Shown piece by piece: positions 40,173 to 48,697 of a stretch of DNA of 64,000 nt. Made by a program: the position numbers and the translations under genes. The notes beneath the pieces were generated by a model. The model saw nothing but the letters and a program-made list of their open reading frames with translations, did not search any database and was not told the DNA's origin. Source of the stretch: Maribacter halichondriae (GTDB lineage: Bacteria > Bacteroidota > Bacteroidia > Flavobacteriales > Flavobacteriaceae); the NCBI RefSeq assembly GCF_027474825.1, contig NZ_CP107030.1:1357001-1421000 (forward strand), read 5' to 3'. Each line of letters opens with the position of its first letter. Position 1 is the first letter of the stretch.

Positions 40173-40837
40173 TGGAACCAACCCTTCGAACCATAGAAAG
40201 TATCGATTGGATTACGATTCTAATCTTCGGTAGTCTTTTGTTCATAGTTGTTGCCAAAGGTCTTTTCTATAATCGCTTTTTAAACTTCATCATTCTGCCT
40301 TTCAATAATAAGTACATCTTTATGTACAACAAAAAGGAGAAATTGGCGAATTGGTTTCATAGTTTCTTCAGTATTTTTCAGATTGTCAACTTTTCGCTTT
40401 TCATTTATTTTATTTGGACAGTTTTCGGAGAGCCTTTGAACGACTCGAATATCGTAATGTTTCCAATCATTTTAGGCGGTTTGATAGCATTTCTACTCGT
40501 AAAGGTCTTTCTGCAACTTAGCAACGGATTCATTTTCGGGGCGAACCGTGACATAAGTGAAATTATTTTTAAGAAGCTATCATACCTGAACCATAGTGGG
40601 CTCATTATGCTATTGGCCAATATCATGCTTGCCTATGTCTTGAAAGACTCGAAACTTGTGATTTATGTAGCTTTTTTCCTGATTCTTTTGGTAAACGGAA
40701 TTGGTTGGGTCAACGTGTTGCGGAATCATCAAAAATTCATCACCAACAACTTTTTCTATTTTATTTTGTACCTTTGCGCACTTGAAATTTCACCGCTTAT
40801 TATAATAGGCAGCTATCTTAAACAGTTGGGTATATGA
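40172..40837 (+). CDS. DUF4271 membrane protein
   Basis: 221 residues, about six membrane segments, with the DUF4271 features FNNKYIFMYNKKEKL after the first segment and a C-terminus FFYFILYLCALEISPLIII. The family of Bacteroidota is uncharacterised and is often found directly before hemD, as here (four-base overlap). It may belong to cell-envelope functions; nothing in the sequence indicates a catalytic role. Confidence 0.8.
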   Translation: MEPTLRTIESIDWITILIFGSLLFIVVAKGLFYNRFLNFIILPFNNKYIFMYNKKEKLANWFHSFFSIFQIVNFSLFIYFIWTVFGEPLNDSNIVMFPIILGGLIAFLLVKVFLQLSNGFIFGANRDISEIIFKKLSYLNHSGLIMLLANIMLAYVLKDSKLVIYVAFFLILLVNGIGWVNVLRNHQKFITNNFFYFILYLCALEISPLIIIGSYLKQLGI

Positions 40838-41581
40838 AGGTTAAGACGATTTTAGTATCACAACCGGAACCGAAAATGGAGAATTCCCCTTATTCAAAAC
40901 TTATTGATAAGGCCAAGGTCAAGGTTGATTTTCGTCCTTTTATCCACGTAGAGGGAGTTGACGCGAAATCGGTACGTCAACAAAAAATAGACCTCAACAA
41001 TTACACAGCGATAATTCTTACTAGCAGAAATGCGGTAGACCACTATTTCAGAATTGCGGAAGAAATGCGCTTCAAGGTACCCGACTCCATGAAATATTTT
41101 TGTCAGTCGGAAGCCGTGGCCTATTACCTTCAGAAATACGTGGTTTATAGAAAACGTAAGATTTACGTAGGTAAAATGAACTTTGCCGACCTAGCCGCTC
41201 TATTTAAAAAGTATAAGGACGAGAAATTTCTTTTGCCCTCTTCCGATTCCCTTAAAAGTATTGTACCCGAAACCTTGAACAAAATCGGAATCGACTGGAC
41301 ACGCGGTATTTTCTATAAAACGGTAATCAGTGACCTGTCGAGATCTTCGCAATGTTTACTACGATGTGCTTGTTTTCTTCAGTCCTTCGGGCATTGAGTC
41401 ACTTTTGAAGAATTTTCCGGATTTTGAGCAGAACGATACCCGTATCGCAGTTTTCGGAAATTCTACAGTAAAAGCCGCCACCGATGCAGGACTACGTATC
41501 GATATTCAGGCTCCGACCCCGGAGACACCTTCCATGACTATGGCGCTCCAGAAGTATATTATCGAGGCCAACAAAAAATAA
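40834..41581 (+). CDS. hemD: Uroporphyrinogen-III synthase, with one frame break
   Basis: Frames 40834-41397 and 41330-41581 form one protein of 248 residues if the A at 41341 is removed: TVISDLSDLRNVYYDVLVFF. This is the only break in the window that needs a deletion rather than an added base. Two-domain HemD features: NYTAIILTSRNAVDHYF in the first domain and VFFSPSGIESLLKNFPD with AVFGNSTVKAATDAGL in the second. The enzyme closes hydroxymethylbilane to uroporphyrinogen III in haem synthesis. A shared hairpin terminator separates it from the convergent pckA. Confidence 0.85.
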
Positions 41582-41600
41582 TATCATAAAAGATTAAACA

Positions 41601-41629
41601 AAAAACCTTCCTTTCGGAGGGTTTTTTTT
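41601..41629. terminator. Bidirectional terminator between hemD and pckA
   Basis: AAAAACCTTCC, loop TTTC, GGAGGGTTTTTTTT: an eight-pair stem with one G-T pair, an A-run on the left and a T-run on the right, so it can stop transcription from both convergent genes. It ends at the pckA stop codon. Confidence 0.85.
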
Positions 41630-43243
41630 AGTACGCATAACGCTGCGGCCCGCCTCGGCGTATTTCTTCACTGGCAAAGGCTTCGAACTTTTTAAAGTTC
41701 TCCCTAAAGGCATTTGATAGTTTAAATGCCGTTTTATAATAGGCCTCATCATTATTCCAGGTAGTACGTGGACTAAGCACATCGGTCGGAACACCAGGGC
41801 ATTCCCTAGGCTGTGCAACTCCAAATACCGAATGAATATGGTAGTTGTCATAGGAATAAAGTCCGAGGTCGCCGTTTAGTACCGCATTGATCATGGCCCG
41901 GGTATATTTAAGTTTCATACGGGTTCCAACGCCATATGGCCCCCCGTCCAGCCTGTATTTACAAGCCAAACGTTGACACCCGCATCCTGCATTTTCTTGC
42001 TTAACATTTCTGCATATTTCGCCGGGTGCAAAGGCATAAAGGGTGCTCCAAAACAGGCCGAGAAAGAAGGTACGGGCTCTATCACACCAGCTTCCGTACC
42101 GGCTACCTTGGCCGTATAACCAGAAATAAAATGGTATGCGGCCTGACTCGGTGTCAATTTTGAAATAGGGGGCAAAACACCAAAGGCATCCGCAGTTAAA
42201 AAGAATATATTTTTTGGGTTCTTTCCGATAGAAGGCCGTTGCACATTATCTATATGATAGATTGGATAGCTTACCCTTGTATTCTGGGTAATGGAGGTGT
42301 CGGCAAAATCTACCTCCCTATGGCCATCCATAATTACATTTTCAAGCAATGCTCCCTTTTTAATGGCCGCGAAAATCTCGGGCTCATTTTCTTCGGATAG
42401 GTTGATGACCTTTGCATAGCATCCGCCCTCAAAGTTAAAAACGGCGTTCTCGTTGTTCCAACCGTGTTCATCGTCGCCTATCAATTTTCTGGAAGCATCC
42501 GTGGACAGGGTAGTTTTTCCAGTTCCCGACAATCCAAAAAATATGGCTGTGCTTCCATCTTTTCCAACATTCGCCGAACAATGCATAGGCAAGGTTTTCT
42601 TGTAGACCGGAAGAATAAAATTCAAGGCGGAAAATATTCCTTTTTTAATTTCCCCGGTATATCCCGTTCCTCCAATAAGTGCAATCTTTTTCTTGAAATT
42701 CAAGATAGCGAAATTGTGTTGGCGTGTGCCGTCAATCTTCGCATCGGCCATAAAACCAGGTGCGTTGACCACAGTCCATTCAGGGTCAAAATTTTTAAGC
42801 TCTTCATTTGTTGGACGGATGAACATATTATAAGCGAACATATTCGACCAAGGATATTCATTGATTACCCTAATATTCATACGGTAATTGGCATCGGCAC
42901 AGGCATAACAATCGCGAACGTACAATTCTTTTTGGTTCAAATAGGAGATGACCTTATCATAGAGCGCATCGAACTTTTCGGGATTGAACGGAATATTGAT
43001 GTTGCCCCACCACACTTTATCTTCAGTGTTTTCATCCTTTACGATAAAACGGTCCATCGGTGATCTTCCGGTGAATTCTCCCGTGTTCACTGCCAATGCT
43101 CCAGAGGATGCTTCTTCGCCCATATTTTTTTCCAGTGTAATCGCATGCAATTTTGAAGGTGACAACTGATATTGCACATTATCGTGTTCAATTCCGTACG
43201 ATTTAAGCGAGATTGTTTTGTTCGTTTTTTTCGAATTGTTCAT
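41628..43243 (-). CDS. pckA: Phosphoenolpyruvate carboxykinase (ATP), with one frame break
   Basis: Frames 43243-41915 and 41969-41628 join if one base is added to the six-C run at 41940-41945 (WLVNTGWTGGPYGVGTRMKL); corrected length 538 residues, the usual size for the ATP-dependent enzyme. Motifs: P-loop GLSGTGKTTLS, metal-site region KLIGDDEHGW, substrate-site RVSYPIYHIDN. It converts oxaloacetate to phosphoenolpyruvate for gluconeogenesis. The break would remove the C-terminal 113 residues, which complete the nucleotide site, so an assembly error is the likelier cause. Confidence 0.92.
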
Positions 43244-43264
43244 TCAAAAGCGTTTTTAAGTATG

Positions 43265-43272
43265 CAAAATTA
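43265..43272 (-). promoter_or_regulatory. Possible Bacteroidota -7 element of pckA
   Basis: On the coding strand TAATTTTG matches the Bacteroidota sigma-A consensus TAnnTTTG and lies 22 bp before the pckA ATG. I do not see a clear -33 TTTG at the right distance, so this is a weak call. Confidence 0.35.
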
Positions 43273-43311
43273 TTATAAATTTAATTTAAGCCTACTGATT
43301 TTGAGGATTTA

Positions 43312-43698
43312 TTAGTCAAAAGACTTAAAACTACGGTAGCCCAACAGTGTCCAACTTAACACAAGGAGTACACCGCCAATTGGAGTAATAAATCCGATGC
43401 TTTTAAAATCGAAACCAGTCAGACTATTGGTCGCGAGAAAATAGATGGAAAAAGAAAATAACACTACGCCGAAAATCGTCAAGTAAAAAATGGCTTTTTT
43501 GTACTGTTCAGATACGAATTTTAGATTGGCCAAGACCAGCAGGAAAAGGGCATGGTACATTTGATAGCGTACCCCGGTCTCAAATGTGGCAATGGCATCG
43601 GAATCGACAAGTTTTTCTAATCCATGAGCCCCAAAAGCACCTAGAATAATGGCAAGGACACCTAATAAAATACCTATCAGAAAAATTGTTCTGTTCAT
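43312..43698 (-). CDS. DUF423 small membrane protein
   Basis: 128 residues, four membrane segments, with the family signature GAFGAHGL near the N-terminus (ILGAFGAHGLEKL), ETGVRYQMYHALFLL and GFITPIGGVLLVLSWTLL. This is the YgdD/TMEM256-like DUF423 family of unknown function found in many bacteria and eukaryotes. It is upstream of pckA in the same direction, with a 68-bp gap that contains the putative pckA promoter, so it is probably a separate unit. Confidence 0.85.
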   Translation of the reverse strand: MNRTIFLIGILLGVLAIILGAFGAHGLEKLVDSDAIATFETGVRYQMYHALFLLVLANLKFVSEQYKKAIFYLTIFGVVLFSFSIYFLATNSLTGFDFKSIGFITPIGGVLLVLSWTLLGYRSFKSFD

Positions 43699-43781
43699 AA
43701 CTTAATGCGCTCCTTTTTTTATAAATGTAACAATTTGATACCTTAGTCAATCGTTATATCAAAAGTAAATAATAACAAAGA

Positions 43782-45155
43782 ATGCGAAAAATACTCGTTC
43801 TAGGTGCCGGAAAATCAACTTCCTATTTGTTGGATTATTTTCTGGAAAAGGCCGAAACCGAAAAACTACACTTGACGATTGGGGATATTAATCCCGAAGC
43901 CATTCCGGAAAACATCAAATCGCATACTTCGTGTACCGTACTACAGCTTGATATTTTTAAGGAAGAGGAACGCAAAAAAGCGATTCAAAATGTCGATATC
44001 GTGGTCTCCATGCTTCCGGCCCGATTTCATATCGAGGTTGCCAAAGACTGTATTGCATTCGAAAAGCATCTCGTTACCGCATCCTATATCAGTGAAGAAA
44101 TCAAGGCACTGGACGATGCGGCAAAATCAAAAGGACTCATCTTTATGAACGAAATCGGATTGGACCCCGGAATCGACCATATGAGCGCCATGCAGATTAT
44201 AGACCGTATTCGTGCCAAGGGCGGGAAAATGTTATTGTTCGAGTCGTTTACCGGAGGGCTTGTCGCCCCAGAAAGCGATACCAATCTTTGGAACTATAAA
44301 TTCACATGGAACCCCAGAAACGTTGTTCTTGCTGGTCAAGGCGGTGCCGCAAAGTTTTTTCAAGAGGGCACCTATAAATATATTCCCTACCACAAACTGT
44401 TTCGACGCACAGAGTTCTTCAATATCGAGGGTTATGGCCGTTTTGAGGGCTATGCCAATCGAGATTCATTAAACTATCGAGAAGCCTACGGACTGCAAGA
44501 TGTTCTTACCTTGTACCGAGGCACCATGCGCCGTGTCGGATTCTCAAAGGCATGGAACATGTTCGTACAGCTTGGTATGACCGACGATACCTATACCATT
44601 GAAAATTCCGAAGGCATGACCTATCGGGAATTCGTCAATTTATTCCTGCCCTACTCGCCGACCGACTCCGTGGAACTAAAATTGAGACATTATTTAAAAA
44701 TCGAGCAAGACGATATCATGTGGGAAAAGCTGGTCGAGCTTAATATTTTCACTTCAGAAAAGACCATTCCATTAAAAAATGCCACCCCTGCACAAATGCT
44801 ACAGTATATTCTTGAGGATAGTTGGACACTGAGCGATGACGATAAGGATATGATCGTTATGTACCACAAATTCGGCTATGAATTAAATGGGGAAAATCAT
44901 CAGGTCGATGCCAATATGGTGGTCATCGGGCGAAACCGAACGCATACCGCAATGGCGAAGACCGTTGGACTCCCTGTTGCCATTGCTACACTGTTGATTT
45001 TAAATGAAAAAATCAAAAACCCGGGGGTACAAATTCCTATTTCGAAAGAGGTCTACGAGCCCATACTTAAAGAACTTGAAAGCTTAGGTATTGTTTTCAA
45101 GGAATATGAGGTGCCTTACTTAGGTTACAATCCTGATTCCGTGGCGGATAAATAG
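43782..45155 (+). CDS. Saccharopine dehydrogenase family protein
   Basis: 457 residues. N-terminal Rossmann fold with LVLGAGKSTSYLLDYF; the second domain contains NEIGLDPGIDHMSAMQIID and FESFTGGLVAPES, hallmarks of saccharopine reductases/dehydrogenases. Homologues take part in lysine metabolism or, in some lineages, in carboxynorspermidine formation. The gene directly precedes an Lrp/AsnC regulator in the same direction (95-bp gap), and Lrp proteins commonly sense amino acids, which supports an amino-acid role. No frame defects. Confidence 0.85.
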   Translation: MRKILVLGAGKSTSYLLDYFLEKAETEKLHLTIGDINPEAIPENIKSHTSCTVLQLDIFKEEERKKAIQNVDIVVSMLPARFHIEVAKDCIAFEKHLVTASYISEEIKALDDAAKSKGLIFMNEIGLDPGIDHMSAMQIIDRIRAKGGKMLLFESFTGGLVAPESDTNLWNYKFTWNPRNVVLAGQGGAAKFFQEGTYKYIPYHKLFRRTEFFNIEGYGRFEGYANRDSLNYREAYGLQDVLTLYRGTMRRVGFSKAWNMFVQLGMTDDTYTIENSEGMTYREFVNLFLPYSPTDSVELKLRHYLKIEQDDIMWEKLVELNIFTSEKTIPLKNATPAQMLQYILEDSWTLSDDDKDMIVMYHKFGYELNGENHQVDANMVVIGRNRTHTAMAKTVGLPVAIATLLILNEKIKNPGVQIPISKEVYEPILKELESLGIVFKEYEVPYLGYNPDSVADK

Positions 45156-45250
45156 TTGGAAAAATCCTTCTTCAATACTAATTTGCATTTTCCATACGTT
45201 ATCTTTTATAATTAACTTTCTATTTTAACCATCAAAATGAAATGTAAATT

Positions 45251-45721
45251 ATGAAATTGGCTAACGATAAAATCAAGATAGACGGTATCGACAAGAAAAT
45301 CCTAAGGTTCTTGATGGAAGATGCCCGAAAGCCAGTACTCGAAATCGCAAGAAGTATCGGCATCTCCGGTGCTGCCATTCACCAAAGGCTCAGAAAATTA
45401 GAAGCTTCTAAACTTCTAGCGGGCTCAAAATTCGTTATCAACCCCAAGATTATGGGTTATACGACCATGGCCTATATCGGTATTTATCTCGATAAGGCAA
45501 TGAGCAATCCGGTAGCGGTAAAACAGTTAGAGAAAATTCCCGAAGTTTTGGAATGCCATTATACCACCGGCAATTGGTCCATCCTCATTAAAGTTCTTTG
45601 CAGGGATAATGAACACCTTATGCAGGTACTCAATAAAGAAATTCAACAAATCGAAGGGGTTTCACGAACGGAGACTTTTATCTCTTTGGCACAACAAATC
45701 GATAGACAGATAACTATCTAG
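45251..45721 (+). CDS. Lrp/AsnC-family transcriptional regulator
   Basis: 156 residues: N-terminal helix-turn-helix (KKILRFLMEDARKPVLEIARSIGISGAAIHQRLRKLE overall; recognition part SGAAIHQRLRKLE) and C-terminal RAM/effector domain (GYTTMAYIGIYLD, HYTTGNWSILIKVLCRDN). Such octameric regulators sense amino acids. Candidate targets are its neighbours, the saccharopine dehydrogenase-like gene, and possibly ald at 47068, whose promoter region has a TTGTCA-TGACAA inverted repeat. Convergent with the GNAT gene; the stops are one base apart. Confidence 0.9.
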   Translation: MKLANDKIKIDGIDKKILRFLMEDARKPVLEIARSIGISGAAIHQRLRKLEASKLLAGSKFVINPKIMGYTTMAYIGIYLDKAMSNPVAVKQLEKIPEVLECHYTTGNWSILIKVLCRDNEHLMQVLNKEIQQIEGVSRTETFISLAQQIDRQITI

Positions 45722-45722
45722 G

Positions 45723-46163
45723 CTATCCATCTTCATTATTAAACTCAAATAGCAAGAAAGGTTCCTCGTCTAGCTCCGCTCCGGCGGCTAGATAACACTT
45801 TTGAGCTGTTATATTTGATTTTTCGGTGCCGACCCATGCGTAAACACATCCTAACTTTTTAGCATATTCCCAAAGATATTTGACCAATTTCCGACCAATT
45901 CCTTGGTTTTGAAAACTTTCGACTACCCCAACTTCATTGATAAATAGCTCTGGATCCTTATCAGGATGCACATAGTGAAATCCGGAAGCCATTCCTACAA
46001 CCTCGCTTCCATAGAATGCCAACACAAGATGATGTCTACCATCCTCAAGGAATTCCGTCGCGCGGTGGGGTTTTACAGGATGGTCGAAAAGATTATCTCC
46101 TACCGTGACCAAAGCCGGTAAATCTTCAATGACCGCCAACCGTATTTCAATATTCTCTATCAT
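45723..46163 (-). CDS. GNAT-family N-acetyltransferase
   Basis: 146 residues with the acetyl-CoA binding pattern VESFQNQGIGRKLVKYLWEY (Q/RxxGxG/A in QNQGIGRK) and a terminal AQKCYLAAGAELDEEPFLLFEF typical of aminoglycoside-type or generic GNAT enzymes. The acceptor is unknown. It lies between a regulator and a zinc protease with no clear functional link. Confidence 0.85.
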   Translation of the reverse strand: MIENIEIRLAVIEDLPALVTVGDNLFDHPVKPHRATEFLEDGRHHLVLAFYGSEVVGMASGFHYVHPDKDPELFINEVGVVESFQNQGIGRKLVKYLWEYAKKLGCVYAWVGTEKSNITAQKCYLAAGAELDEEPFLLFEFNNEDG

Positions 46164-46192
46164 CTTCTTCTTTTGGTTACAAAAGATAAAAA

Positions 46193-46220
46193 AACCTGTC
46201 CAATTATAATTGGACAGGTT
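46193..46220 (-). terminator. Perfect 28-bp palindromic terminator
   Basis: AACCTGTCCAATTA followed by its exact reverse complement TAATTGGACAGGTT. On the minus strand it is followed by TTTTTT, so it terminates the zinc protease gene that ends at 46245. The palindrome has no loop bases outside the central AT pairs. Confidence 0.85.
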
Positions 46221-46244
46221 CTATATAATAGAATATTTTTACTG

Positions 46245-46943
46245 TTAATCCCTTCCGCCGAAAACCTGCAATCCAAAATAAATCAAAGTAGCTAACGAAC
46301 CGATTGCAGCTACTAAATAGGTGCGCGCGGCCCACTTCAGCGCATCTTCAGAACCTTTGTATTCTTGTTGGGTCACCATGTTCTTTGCCTTTAACCAAGC
46401 TAAGGCACGATTGCTCGCGTCATACTCTACAGGTAAGGTCACAAAACTGAACAAGGTTGCAAATGCCATCATTCCGAGACCAATAACGGCAATCCAATAG
46501 CCAAGGCCCACCCCTGCAGCGGCACCTAGCATCAGTCCCCCGAAAACGACCCACATCGAAATACCCGAGGTCACGCTAACCACCGGCACCAATTTTGAGC
46601 GCATGGTCAACCATTCATAGGCCTGCGCATGTTGCACGGCATGCCCACATTCATGTGCCGCTACAGCAGCAGCAGCAGCATTTCGCTGATTGTAGACACC
46701 TTCACTTAAGTTCACTGTTTTATTTTTTGGATTATAATGATCGGACAACATTCCCGGCGTGGAAACTACTTTTACGTCACGAATACCATGGTCCGCCAGC
46801 ATTTTTTCCGCGATTTCGGCACCGCTCATGCCATTTTGCAAATGTACTTTCGAGTATTTAGCAAACTTGCTTTTTAGCTTGCCGCTTACCAACATGCTTA
46901 TCAGGCCTATGCCGCCGATTAATATCCAATATCCCATTCCCAT
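46245..46943 (-). CDS. Membrane zinc metallopeptidase, YugP type
   Basis: 232 residues: N-terminal membrane segment, then a soluble stretch (AEIAEKMLADHGIRDVKV), the zinc motif AAHECGHAVQHAQ (HExxH), and three further membrane segments (VSGISMWVVFGGLMLGAA; GLGYWIAVIGLGMMAFATLF; YLVAAIGSLATLIYFGL). DASNRALAWL supplies the usual conserved C-terminal Asn/Arg part. The family is of unknown substrate. ATG alternatives at 46943 and two codons later cannot be separated. Confidence 0.88.
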   Translation of the reverse strand: MGMGYWILIGGIGLISMLVSGKLKSKFAKYSKVHLQNGMSGAEIAEKMLADHGIRDVKVVSTPGMLSDHYNPKNKTVNLSEGVYNQRNAAAAAVAAHECGHAVQHAQAYEWLTMRSKLVPVVSVTSGISMWVVFGGLMLGAAAGVGLGYWIAVIGLGMMAFATLFSFVTLPVEYDASNRALAWLKAKNMVTQQEYKGSEDALKWAARTYLVAAIGSLATLIYFGLQVFGGRD

Positions 46944-46979
46944 AGTAAATCCTTTTTTAGTTTAATTAAAGATAATAAA

Positions 46980-47004
46980 GATTCCCGTCTTCACAGGAAT
47001 GACA
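46980..47004. repeat. Degenerate copy of the TGTCATTTCCGC-type palindrome
   Basis: GATTCCCGTCTTCACAGGAA then TGACA matches the reverse complement of the element at 22126-22151 at 20 of 25 positions. It lies in the 124-bp gap between the ald stop and the zinc protease start. The arms are decayed compared with the copy at 22126. Confidence 0.5.
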
Positions 47005-47018
47005 AAGCTTAAAAAGCA

Positions 47019-47045
47019 AAAACCCCGCCATTTTAGACAAGGTTC
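47019..47045 (-). terminator. Weak terminator after ald
   Basis: On the minus strand AACCTTG can pair with CGGGGTT (two G-T pairs) around a ten-base loop, followed by TTTG. It is located 23 bp after the ald stop. The stem is short and the call is tentative. Confidence 0.35.
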
Positions 47046-47067
47046 GATTTACTGACAAAATGTACTT

Positions 47068-48168
47068 TTATACCATCGCGGTTTCCCAACCGAAGGCCTC
47101 GCTGATTTCCTTGTAAACGACTGCTCCCTCTACAATGTTCAACCCTTTTTGAAGTGATAGGTCGAATGCGCAGGCTTCTTTCCACCCCTTATTGGCCAAT
47201 TTCAGTACATAGGGCAGCGTAACATTGGTCAACGCCATTGTCGAAGTATAGGGTACCGCCCCGGGCATATTGGCAACGGAGTAATGTACGACGTCATCAA
47301 TAATATAAATTGGATCTTCATGTGTGGTGGGTCTTGTCGTTTCAACACAACCCCCTTGATCCACGGCCACATCAACGATAACCGTACCCGGACGCATCTC
47401 TTTTAACATATCGCGTGTAATCAGATTGGGTGCTTTTGCCCCTTTCAACAAAACCCCACCGATAATCAAATCGTGGTTTTTGATGTGCTTTCTAATGTTA
47501 AATTCGTTCGAAAATTCGGTAACCACATGCGGCGGCATCACATCGTTGACATAACGCAAGCGCTTCATATTAATGTCCAAAATCGTAACATGGGCGCCAA
47601 GGCCCGCTGCCATTTTAGCAGCTTGAATACCGACAACACCGGCGCCAAGCACTAAAACCTTTCCAGGAGCCACTCCGGGAACTCCCCCCAACAAAACGCC
47701 ACGACCTTTTACGGGTTTCTCCAAATACTTTGCGCCCTGCTGTATTGCCATGCGTCCGGCGACCTCGGACATTGGGGTCAAAAGTGGCAAAGTGCCTTCT
47801 TCATCCTCTACGGTTTCGTAAGCGATACATATGGACTCGCTTTCGATCATCGCTTTTGTCAGCGGTTCGCTCGACGCAAAATGGAAATAGGTAAAAACAA
47901 CCTGATTTTTCTGTACTAAAGGATATTCTTCCGCAATCGGCTCTTTGACCTTTACGATCATCTCACTGATCGCATACACCTGACCGATAGTGTCCAATAT
48001 GACGGCTCCTACTTTTCTGTAGTCGTCGTCAAAAAATCCACTGCCTTCTCCTGCTTTGGATTGCACATACACAGTATGTTTGTTCTTTACTAATTCATAG
48101 ACTCCCGCAGGGGTCATACCGACTCGACTTTCATTGTTTTTGATTTCTTTTGGGACACCGATTATCAT
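47068..48168 (-). CDS. ald: Alanine dehydrogenase
   Basis: 366 residues, starting MIIGVPKEIKNNESRVGMTP, the signature start of the alanine dehydrogenase/PNT family. The NAD-binding domain has VLVLGAGVVGIQAAKMAAGL, and the catalytic His lies in FTYFHFASS. HYSVANMPGAVPYTST near residue 300 is the second family signature. It interconverts alanine with pyruvate and ammonium. The gene stands alone; upstream is an inverted repeat (48192-48209) that could be an operator. Confidence 0.94.
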   Translation of the reverse strand: MIIGVPKEIKNNESRVGMTPAGVYELVKNKHTVYVQSKAGEGSGFFDDDYRKVGAVILDTIGQVYAISEMIVKVKEPIAEEYPLVQKNQVVFTYFHFASSEPLTKAMIESESICIAYETVEDEEGTLPLLTPMSEVAGRMAIQQGAKYLEKPVKGRGVLLGGVPGVAPGKVLVLGAGVVGIQAAKMAAGLGAHVTILDINMKRLRYVNDVMPPHVVTEFSNEFNIRKHIKNHDLIIGGVLLKGAKAPNLITRDMLKEMRPGTVIVDVAVDQGGCVETTRPTTHEDPIYIIDDVVHYSVANMPGAVPYTSTMALTNVTLPYVLKLANKGWKEACAFDLSLQKGLNIVEGAVVYKEISEAFGWETAMV

Positions 48169-48191
48169 ATTGTTATAGATTTTTGTTTATG

Positions 48192-48209
48192 TTGTCAAAA
48201 TTGTGACAA
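48192..48209. promoter_or_regulatory. Inverted repeat upstream of ald, possible operator
   Basis: TTGTCA-AAATTG-TGACAA lies 24-41 bp before the ald ATG. The arms are perfect over six bases. Alanine dehydrogenase genes in other bacteria are controlled by Lrp/AsnC-type regulators, and one is encoded at 45251-45721; the link is inference only. Confidence 0.4.
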
Positions 48210-48283
48210 TTAAAACAAATATGAAAATATAATCGATAAAAATAGGGGTGTCTAGGTCAAAATAATCCTATTTAAAGACTATT

Positions 48284-48303
48284 ACCCCCATTTTTTTGGG
48301 GGG
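48284..48303. terminator. C/G-rich hairpin after the SemiSWEET gene
   Basis: ACCCCC, loop ATTTTTTT, GGGGGG forms a five- to six-pair stem 14 bp after the stop of the gene at 48317-48571 on the minus strand. On that strand there is no long T-run after the stem, so termination efficiency is uncertain. Confidence 0.45.
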
Positions 48304-48316
48304 TTATGCTCAAAAT

Positions 48317-48571
48317 TTATTTATATTTTAATTTTAGTGCAACAACACTCAAGACCAAAATCAAAGTAATACCATTGGCTAAAATGACCGGAAGGCTTTC
48401 AATGGCAAACCCGTAGATAAGCCAAAGCAATAGCCCGAGGGACAATAACAAATACATGTTCAATGAAATATCCTTGGTCGATTTATCTTTCCAGATTTTA
48501 AGGACTTGAGGGATGAAGCCTGATGTAGTTATTGTGGCGGCGACTAGGCCGAGAATTTCTGTGTTTTCCAT
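48317..48571 (-). CDS. SemiSWEET-type sugar transporter (PQ-loop)
   Basis: 84 residues, three membrane segments: GLVAATITTSGFIPQVLKIW, MYLLLSLGLLLWLIYGFA and LPVILANGITLILVLSVVAL. The PQ motif in FIPQV and the later Asn in ILANGITL match SemiSWEETs, which dimerise into a sugar uniporter. Complete for the family at this length. It lies between ald and the 3' end of leuS, which carries a dispersed palindrome. Confidence 0.85.
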   Translation of the reverse strand: MENTEILGLVAATITTSGFIPQVLKIWKDKSTKDISLNMYLLLSLGLLLWLIYGFAIESLPVILANGITLILVLSVVALKLKYK

Positions 48572-48582
48572 GGTTGGTTGTT

Positions 48583-48693
48583 ATTGCGAGCGTAGCGCGG
48601 CAATCTGTTGAAGCATTTCAAAATGTTTCAACAGATTGCTTCGTCGCCTTAGCCATTTCGTAAAAATTAAACCTATTGTTGGCTCCTCGCAAT
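48583..48693. repeat. Large dispersed palindrome at the 3' end of leuS
   Basis: ATTGCGAG (48583-48590) pairs with CTCGCAAT (48686-48693), and inside, GCAATCTGTTGAAGCATTT (48600-48618) pairs with the segment 48621-48639 with one mismatch in 19. The motif family (ATTGCGAG...GCAATCTGT) is familiar from many Bacteroidota chromosomes. It ends five bases before the leuS stop codon and could act as a terminator or RNA stabiliser for leuS. Confidence 0.75.
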
Positions 48694-48697
48694 GATA

